Shown here: in pieces, positions 1 to 5,387 of the stretch
Numbering within the stretch: the stretch's first letter is position 1
Layout: every line of letters begins with the position of its first letter
Origin: Planctomycetota bacterium
GTDB taxonomy: Bacteria; Planctomycetota; PUPC01; JACPCR01
DNA length: 18,307 nt
Reading direction: 5' to 3'
NCBI GenBank assembly: GCA_030740295.1
Contig: JASLXP010000010.1
Span: 1 to 18,307 of the forward strand
The notes under the pieces: generated by a model
The model's input: the letters and a program-made list of their open reading frames with translations, nothing else
The model's database searches: none
Told to the model about the DNA's origin: nothing
Made by a program: the position numbers and the translations under genes

Positions 1-1
1 G

Positions 2-337
2 CACCTCGGCTGGAACTGGAATGCCGTGGTGAAACCCGGAGCCGTAAAGGTGGTCGTCGGGAGAAGGAAAACCTACAGGCCTGAGGACATAGACTGGTCA
101 AAACCTATCCCGGACGGCCCACTCGCCCACGGCTTCGATCATAAATTTGACCACTGGTCGTCTCAACCCTTCCGCGGACTAAAGCGGGATGTATACGAAG
201 GAGGTCATCGTGTTCCCTTTATTGTGAAGTGGCCAGGCGTGACTAAAGCCGGCACCGTTTCTGCGCCCCAAGGCCAGACAAAGCAATCGCAAATGAAGAT
301 AGGACACACGGAATTATGTTCAGACGCATTCTCATAA
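2..337 (+). pseudogene. Sulfatase fragment with internal deletion and lost C-terminus (5' end outside window)
   Basis: The frame is open from the left edge, so the first in-window start codon (GTG at 26) is probably not the real start. The translation opens with LGWNW, like the GKWHLG region of formylglycine-dependent sulfatases, and continues through a [13 protein letters not shown] segment, also typical of these enzymes. After about ten more residues it jumps to [16 protein letters not shown] and KWPG, which in intact sulfatases lies well over a hundred residues further on. The intervening substrate and metal-binding middle is therefore absent, and the frame stays open across the join. After AGTVS the family match ends: the remaining ~25 residues resemble no sulfatase C-terminus, and the stop overlaps the next gene by 22 bp. 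The catalytic C/S-x-P-x-R motif would lie left of the window. Family: sulfatase hydrolase, normally secreted and about 450-550 aa. An assembly join is an alternative to a real deletion. Confidence 0.75.
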
Positions 338-2826
338 TAATGACTGTGATGGGCGGCATGCTTCATTGCGGTGCCGCTGATTCAAACGCTGGTCTCTTGA
401 ATAAGGTGAAGCGGCATGGTGTGTCGGACATTGTGTTTGCCGCCAGAAAGACCAAACTGGACAGAGTCCATTGGTACGAGAATTTCAGCCATGCTGCAAA
501 CAACACGAAGTCAAAATGCTATTTTGATGGCGCAAAGCTCTGTCGATACAACATCAACGATAAGAAGCTGCAAGTACTCCTGGACGATCCCGCCGGCGGC
601 GTACGAGATCCGCAGATGCACTACGACGGGAAGAAGATCCTCTTCTCATACCGGAAAGGCGGCCAGCCGTTCTATCATCTCTATGAAATCAATATCGACC
701 CTTCGACAGGCTCAGGGCAGGGCGGGTCCGGCCTGCGCCAGATCACCAGCGGAGCCTATGATGATATTGAACCCGCCTACCTGCCCGATGGCGGAATCGT
801 CTTCTGTTCAAGCCGCTGCAATCGCTGGGTGAACTGCTGGGTTGTACGTGTTGCCAACATCTACCGCTGCGATGGTGACCCTTCGGCAGAGGAGCTCAGG
901 GCAGGCGGGAAAAACATGCGCCCGCTATCGTGTAACATCGAACAGGACAACACGCCCTGGATGCTTCCCAATGGCCGCATCCTCTACATGCGCTGGGAGT
1001 ACATCGACCGCTCTCAGGTAAGGTATCACCACCTGTGGACCATGAACCCCGATGGCACTGACCAGAAGGTTTACTACGGGAACATGCATCCATACACGCT
1101 CATGATCGATGCCAAACCTATCCCCGGCACGACAAAGGTCGTTGCTTCTTTCTCGCCGAAACATGGGAAAGCCGAACACCTTGGCGTGGTAACGATTGTT
1201 GATCCAAGGAATGGTCCGGATGAGCGAAAGGCCGCGAAGGCCATCTCGGGCAGACAACTGTACTGCGATCCGTACCCCTTGTCCGAACAACTCTTTCTCG
1301 TGGCGAATGTGAACGATTTCGGCGTGCTCGACTCGAGCAACAATTACGAAGTCATCTGGACGCTGCCCAAAGCATGGAAAGACGCAGGCCTGACGGTTCA
1401 CGAGCCCAGGCAATTGCGTCAAAGAAAACGTGAGCCTGTGATCCCTTCGCGTATTGACGAGTCGAAACCGACCGGAACCGTCATGTTGGACAATGTCTAC
1501 AAAGGCCGCAACATGAAGGGCGTTAAGCCGGGCGATATCAAGAAACTGCTGGTCCTGGAAGCGCTCCCGAAGCCGATCAACTTTCATGGCAGTTGGTGGC
1601 CGATCAGCTTTGGCGGCACGTTTACACTGGAACGTGTTCTCGGTACCGTCGATATCGAAAAGGACGGCAGTGCCAACTTCGAGCTGCCGGCTCTGCGGAG
1701 CATCTTCTTCGTGGCATTGGACGAGAACAACATGTCGGTCAAGCGAATGCAGAGCTTCCTGACCGTGCAGCCGGGCGAGAAGCTTGGGTGTATCGGGTGT
1801 CATGAAGATCGGACATCGGCACCGGCCGGTCGGCCGCGTATGACCATGGCCATGAAGCGGCCGGCACAGAAGATCGAACCGCTGAAAAACATCCCCGGTG
1901 TGTTCGACTATTCCCGAGATATCCAACCCATCCTCGACAAGCATTGCGTGTCCTGTCACGACTATCAGAAGACCGGAAAAAACGGCCCGCGTGCCGGCGG
2001 CGTCATTCTCTCCGGCGATCGCAGCCCGACTTACACACATTCATACCTCACGTTGTTCACAAAGAGCCTCGTAGTCGATGCGCGTAACGGCGATGGCAAT
2101 CGTGCGCCGCGAGAGGTCGGCACCTCGGCCAGTCCGCTGATGAAATTGATCGACGGGTCGCACTATGATGCGAAACTATCGGCTCACGAGATCGACATGA
2201 TCCGTTACTGGATCGAGAGCGCCGCCCCGTATCCCGGCACGTACGCTTCGCTGGGGACGGGTACATTCAGAGGTCGAATGAAGAATCAAACCTCGGACCG
2301 CCGCTGTGGGTCGTGCCATTCAGGTAGAACCACGTTGAACAGTGGAGCTAAGGTTAAAGGCTTTGCACAAGGGGGTCAGCTAATCAAGAACGATCCGAAT
2401 TTTCCGTTCTGCACAGAAACGACGATCAATCTATCCCGTCCGGAGAACTCGATGTTCCTTCTCGCCCCACTGGCAAAATCGGCTGGTGGTTATGGCATAT
2501 GCCGTCCACTGTCGTCGGAGGAACTGAAGACCTGGCAGAAAGGAACGAAGCTAACCTCAAAGCGTCTAGGCAAGGAGAAACCCGTTTTCGCCGACCGAAG
2601 CGATCCTGATTACCTGGCGTTGTTGGGACAGCTTGAGAAGATGAAGAAAGGCTTCGAGAAATACACCAGACGATTCGACATGCCGGGCTTTCGGCCGAAC
2701 GGCGCTTACATTCGCGAGATGAAGAACTACGGCATCCTGCCAAAAGAACTCTCAGACAAAACGCCAATCGACGTCTACAAAACGGACGAGAAGTATTGGC
2801 GTTCGCTTTGGTACACACCACGATGA
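316..2826 (+). CDS. HzsA-related secreted multihaem protein (hydrazine synthase alpha subunit-like)
   Basis: An 836-aa protein with an N-terminal hydrophobic signal sequence (about residues 1-21), so probably exported. Residues ~45-370 form a propeller-like region of PD40/TolB-type repeats ([49 protein letters not shown]). The C-terminal half carries three c-type haem motifs: C492-x-x-C495-H496, C544-x-x-C547-H548 and C664-x-x-C667-H668. This layout and the sequence style match proteins annotated as HzsA-related or HZS alpha, homologous to the alpha subunit of anammox hydrazine synthase but widespread in non-anammox PVC bacteria and of unknown function. No hzsB or hzsC-like gene is visible, so hydrazine synthesis should not be inferred. 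Two in-frame inserts (residues 129-136 and 189-197) interrupt propeller turns. The start is the first ATG before the signal sequence; a Shine-Dalgarno is weak. The length fits an intact family member. Substrate and electron partner are unknown. Confidence 0.85.
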   Translation: MFRRILIIMTVMGGMLHCGAADSNAGLLNKVKRHGVSDIVFAARKTKLDRVHWYENFSHAANNTKSKCYFDGAKLCRYNINDKKLQVLLDDPAGGVRDPQMHYDGKKILFSYRKGGQPFYHLYEINIDPSTGSGQGGSGLRQITSGAYDDIEPAYLPDGGIVFCSSRCNRWVNCWVVRVANIYRCDGDPSAEELRAGGKNMRPLSCNIEQDNTPWMLPNGRILYMRWEYIDRSQVRYHHLWTMNPDGTDQKVYYGNMHPYTLMIDAKPIPGTTKVVASFSPKHGKAEHLGVVTIVDPRNGPDERKAAKAISGRQLYCDPYPLSEQLFLVANVNDFGVLDSSNNYEVIWTLPKAWKDAGLTVHEPRQLRQRKREPVIPSRIDESKPTGTVMLDNVYKGRNMKGVKPGDIKKLLVLEALPKPINFHGSWWPISFGGTFTLERVLGTVDIEKDGSANFELPALRSIFFVALDENNMSVKRMQSFLTVQPGEKLGCIGCHEDRTSAPAGRPRMTMAMKRPAQKIEPLKNIPGVFDYSRDIQPILDKHCVSCHDYQKTGKNGPRAGGVILSGDRSPTYTHSYLTLFTKSLVVDARNGDGNRAPREVGTSASPLMKLIDGSHYDAKLSAHEIDMIRYWIESAAPYPGTYASLGTGTFRGRMKNQTSDRRCGSCHSGRTTLNSGAKVKGFAQGGQLIKNDPNFPFCTETTINLSRPENSMFLLAPLAKSAGGYGICRPLSSEELKTWQKGTKLTSKRLGKEKPVFADRSDPDYLALLGQLEKMKKGFEKYTRRFDMPGFRPNGAYIREMKNYGILPKELSDKTPIDVYKTDEKYWRSLWYTPR
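700..723 (+). repeat. 24-bp in-frame repeat-like insert, copy 1, in the HzsA-related gene
   Basis: The insert starts CCTTCGACAG and ends GCTCAGGGCAGGGC, and encodes eight residues (PSTGSGQG). Removing it restores an ordinary Asp-Gly propeller turn ([11 protein letters not shown]). With the preceding C it contains CCCTTCGACAGGCTCAGGG, a weakly palindromic element (CCCT/AGGG ends) that I recall as a common dispersed repeat in bacterial genomes and metagenomes. It lies between GAC and GGG codons, exactly as copy 2 does. Confidence 0.7.
880..906 (+). repeat. 27-bp in-frame repeat-like insert, copy 2, in the HzsA-related gene
   Basis: The insert starts CCTTCGGCAG and ends GCTCAGGGCAGGC, with four extra bases (AGGA) between these blocks compared with copy 1. 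It encodes nine residues (PSAEELRAG). Removing it gives the expected propeller turn [11 protein letters not shown]. Both copies sit between a GAC and a GGG codon and share both their left and right blocks, which points to one element family inserted twice, or one copied to the other. Confidence 0.68.
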
Positions 2827-2945
2827 GGCAGTCTTTGCCTTCCCTCAACTGAACTTTGCACGTAGTTAGGCCGCTGTTGCGTTATCAGGAACTTCTTGTC
2901 GGAAGTAATGAAGAAGGCATTGCCCAACAAGCCGGATACAGGCGA

Positions 2946-2961
2946 CCCCGAATAGTCGGGG
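2946..2961. repeat. Perfect 6-bp hairpin in the intergenic region
   Basis: CCCCGA, a four-base ATAG loop and TCGGGG form a perfect short stem-loop in the 181-bp gap between the HzsA-related gene and the DUF5703 remnant. It is 120 bp past the upstream stop and has no T-tract, so it is not a canonical intrinsic terminator. It could be a dispersed palindrome or an mRNA 5'-UTR structure, since it lies about 47 bp before the next start. The rest of the gap shows nothing recognisable. Confidence 0.45.
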
Positions 2962-2994
2962 CACCTGATCCGCGACGTTGGACGATAGAAGAAA

Positions 2995-3001
2995 AGAGGA
3001 A
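2995..3001 (+). promoter_or_regulatory. Ribosome binding site for the DUF5703 ORF
   Basis: AGAGGAA lies 6 bp before the ATG at 3008. It favours that ATG over the TTG codon at 2978, and the ATG also starts directly at a signal peptide. Confidence 0.6.
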
Positions 3002-3007
3002 AGCCCT

Positions 3008-3577
3008 ATGAATCACCATCACCGATATATAGTTATGACAGCCCTGTGTTGTTTGTTTGCGTTAGGCGCTGCAATGGGAGAAACAATGACCGATGAGTCT
3101 CTCGAAGGATATAACGTTGTTTGGACGAGCCAAAGCAAGAACTCCGGCGAGTCGATGCCTGTGTCCGGCGGTGATATCGGCCTGAATGTATGGGTCGAGA
3201 ACAACGAGTTGATGTTCTATATCGGCAGGGTCGGTTGTCGGGATGATAACGGGGCTTTGTTGAAACCGGGACGAGTGCGGATTCAGGTCAGTCCCAATCC
3301 CTTTGCTTCAGGTTTCAGGCAAGAACTGAAGCTTAAAGAGGGTTACGTGGAGATCTCCGGAGCGGGCAAGGCCGGCGGAACGATCAAGGTCTGGGTGGAA
3401 GTCCATCGGCCCATTATTCATGTTGAGGCGAATATGAAGCAGGCGGTTTCCATTACCTCCACCTACGAGAACTGGCGCACAGAGGTCCCAACGACGGTTC
3501 GGGGTTCTGCGAGTGCGAGAAGTGTCAGGCACTGGACAGCGGCGAGATTACTCCGTTCACGCATCGCCGTTCCGTGA
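3008..3577 (+). pseudogene. DUF5703 protein, N-terminal fragment only
   Basis: The ORF begins with a signal peptide (hydrophobic residues ~10-23) and then shows the N-terminal signature of DUF5703 proteins: YNVVWTSQSKNSGESMPVSG, GDIGLNVWV, LMFYIG and GRVRIQVSPNPF, running to the YENWRTE segment at about residue 158. Full-length members are several hundred residues long. They occur in polysaccharide-degrading bacteria and look like glycoside hydrolase relatives, but their activity is unknown to me. After WRTE the ORF continues for about 30 residues of unrelated, Arg/Ser-rich sequence and stops. At the same place a different frame becomes a DUF4838 protein, so these last residues are an out-of-frame reading of the neighbour. 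The product, if made, would be a 189-aa secreted fragment. Start chosen at 3008 from the RBS and signal peptide. Confidence 0.75.
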
Positions 3578-4977
3578 CGGATCGCTACTTCTGGTTCTTC
3601 AACCAGGTGCTGAAGGGTCTCGAAGGTGAGTTCCCCAAGGCCAGAATCGGGACGCTGGTGTACAGCGACACCATGATGCCGCCAGTCAAGGTCAAGCCCG
3701 ATCCACGCATCGTCGGGTGTGTGGCCCTGATCCACCTCTGCCGAATCCACTCACCGCGTAACCCGGTGTGCCCGGAGTCCCATACGTACCGATGGATCTG
3801 TCGGCAATGGCATGAGGCAGGCGTGCGGGTAGACAATTCCGGCTACTGGTTCAACCTGGCCGACCCCGGTCTGCCGTTCATGATGATCCATCGCATCCGG
3901 GATGAGATACCGTTAGCCCATGATTTCAACCACCTCGGGTTTGCGCGCGCCTGTGCAACACAGTGGGCCAACGAGGGGCCGTCCCTCTACCTGGCCGCCA
4001 AACTGATGTGGAACCGCGAGGCAGACGTTGATGCGCTCCTGAAGGAGTTCTTCGCGAAATTCTACGGTCCGGCCGCGGAGCCGATGGAACGGTACACCAT
4101 GTTGATCAACGATGCTTTGCGCGACGCCGACCACCATACCGGCGGCTCGTGGGATCTGCTGCATATCTATGACGACCCGGTACGGAAGGCCGCGCGCAAG
4201 GCGTTGAGAAAAGCCCGCAGACGCGCGGGGAGCGGGCTCCACGGCACACGCGTCCGGGTCGCGTCCGAGGGATGGGACTACTTCGTGGCCTTTGCCGAAG
4301 TGCTCGAACGCCGACGCCGACACGATTACGCTGGCTCGAAGGCGGCGCTTGAACGGGCGCGGGGCCTGGTAGGCCGTCTCTCGACGGCGTACGAGATACC
4401 GATGCTCCGCACCCACGCCAAGAGCGTCAGCGCGGCCCGGTTCCTGGAACGCTTCTGTGCACAGGCTACAGACGAGGCGTCCACCCGCGTGACGGGCGGC
4501 AACGCGCTCGTGGCGGGCCTCAACGAGACCTGGGACTTCCTGCAGGATCCTCAGGCGCTCGGCGAAACCATGGGGCTCCATCGCGAGGAGGTCAAGGGAG
4601 GAAACTGGCGGAAGGTCAGCACCTCCTCATCCTGGGGCAATCAGGGCCTGCGTTACTATTTTGGTGAAGCTTGGTACCGGCAGGAGGTCGAGGTCCCACG
4701 CAAGCACGCCGGCAAGAAAATCATGCTGTGGTTCGCAAGTGTGGACGATGCGGCCAAAGTCTGGGTGAACGGCAGGCTCCTTGGCATCAGCCCGGGCGCC
4801 GTTTTCGATATCGATGCGCATGGCGGATCCACGAGACCATTCGAGTTCGACGCGACCGAGGCCCTGCACCCCGGCGCGCGCAACGTGGTGACGGTACGGG
4901 TCAGGCGGAACAAGGTGAATGAACTCGGCACCGGCGGCATCATGGGTCCGGTGATGTTCTACACCCCCGCGGATTGA
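3481..4977 (+). pseudogene. DUF4838 glycosidase-like protein, 5'-truncated, with C-terminal jelly-roll domain
   Basis: Family sequence becomes recognisable in this frame at GPNDGSGFCECEKC, the cysteine-rich motif of DUF4838 proteins. It continues through the barrel-like segments DRYFWFFNQVLKGLEGEFP, TLVYSDTMMPP, LCRIHSPRNP, VDNSGYWFNLADP and EFFAKFYGPAAEPM, then a helical region. The C-terminal ~150 residues form a galactose-binding, GH2-type jelly roll (WGNQGLRYYFGEAWYR, ASVDDAAKVWVNG, PGARNVVTVRV) and end normally at the stop at 4977. The N-terminal alpha-glucuronidase-like domain and the first part of the barrel are missing. The frame is closed by a stop at 3424, just before the join with the DUF5703 fragment. 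The first downstream start, GTG 3574, has no evident RBS. A 467-aa product from it would lack a signal peptide and the CECEKC motif. It converges with the minus-strand gene remnant ending at 4959. Confidence 0.75.
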
Positions 4978-5376
4978 CTGTTCAAGGGCATGAAGCCAAA
5001 GATGAGGGACTGAAGCCCTTCCCGGCGAGCTTTCTCTGGATGGACGGTCGATATGAGTACGCCACTGCGGTTGCGGGGGAGACGGCCAACGAATTTCCAC
5101 GGCCGGGCGATCGGGGCGGCGCCCTTGGCCAGCGCCTCCAATGGCGTGCCGTCGATCCAGGCTTTGACCGTGTCGTCAATACCGCCGAGCCAGAGCCTGA
5201 GTTCACACCGTCTGTATTTCGCGGGCACTTCGAAGGTGGTGCGGTACCATGCCTCACCCTTGTAGTAGCGCAGCCCCTGGTTGCTCCATGAATCGCTCTT
5301 GGTCCTCAGCGTGGTCCAGTTGCGATCGCCCATGCCCGGTTTGTGGAAGCCAAGCGCTTCCACACCGTCGAGCGGA
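4959..5376 (-). pseudogene. Jelly-roll C-terminal domain cut off from the upstream glycosidase-like gene by a frameshift
   Basis: In the frame two bases offset from the 978-aa gene, the sequence reads LDPLDGVEALGFHKPG, then SWSNQGLRYYKGEAWYRTTF, LWLGGIDDTVKAWIDG and PWKFVG. This is a galactose-binding, GH2-type jelly roll clearly paralogous to the end of the plus-strand DUF4838 remnant. Removing one 7-bp unit of the duplication at 5374-5387 joins it in frame to the upstream gene, giving one ~1115-aa protein. The last ~45 residues no longer follow the domain pattern, so the true end may also be altered. Its stop at 4959-4961 lies inside the 3' end of the convergent gene (19-bp overlap). Internal starts exist (ATG at 5363), but no RBS makes independent translation convincing. 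Confidence 0.65.
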
Positions 5377-5387
5377 TCAAGGATCGA
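5374..5387. repeat. 7-bp tandem duplication causing a frameshift
   Basis: On the plus strand GGATCAA is followed directly by GGATCGA, so GGATC repeats with a 7-bp period. On the minus coding strand this creates the in-frame TGA that ends the 978-aa ORF. Deleting one unit restores the continuous reading EGHWLLDPLDGVEALGF. Confidence 0.7.

Noticed and set aside
925..2040. 371-aa minus-strand ORF inside the HzsA-related gene
   Set aside because: It lies wholly antisense to a gene with clear family motifs and has no recognisable domain of its own.
316..2826. Complete hydrazine synthase or anammox locus
   Set aside because: Only an alpha-subunit relative is present. No beta/gamma subunits or hydrazine dehydrogenase are visible, and such homologues occur outside anammox bacteria.
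2946..2961. Intrinsic terminator for the HzsA-related gene
   Set aside because: The hairpin is perfect but only 6 bp, lies 120 bp after the stop, and has no following T-tract.
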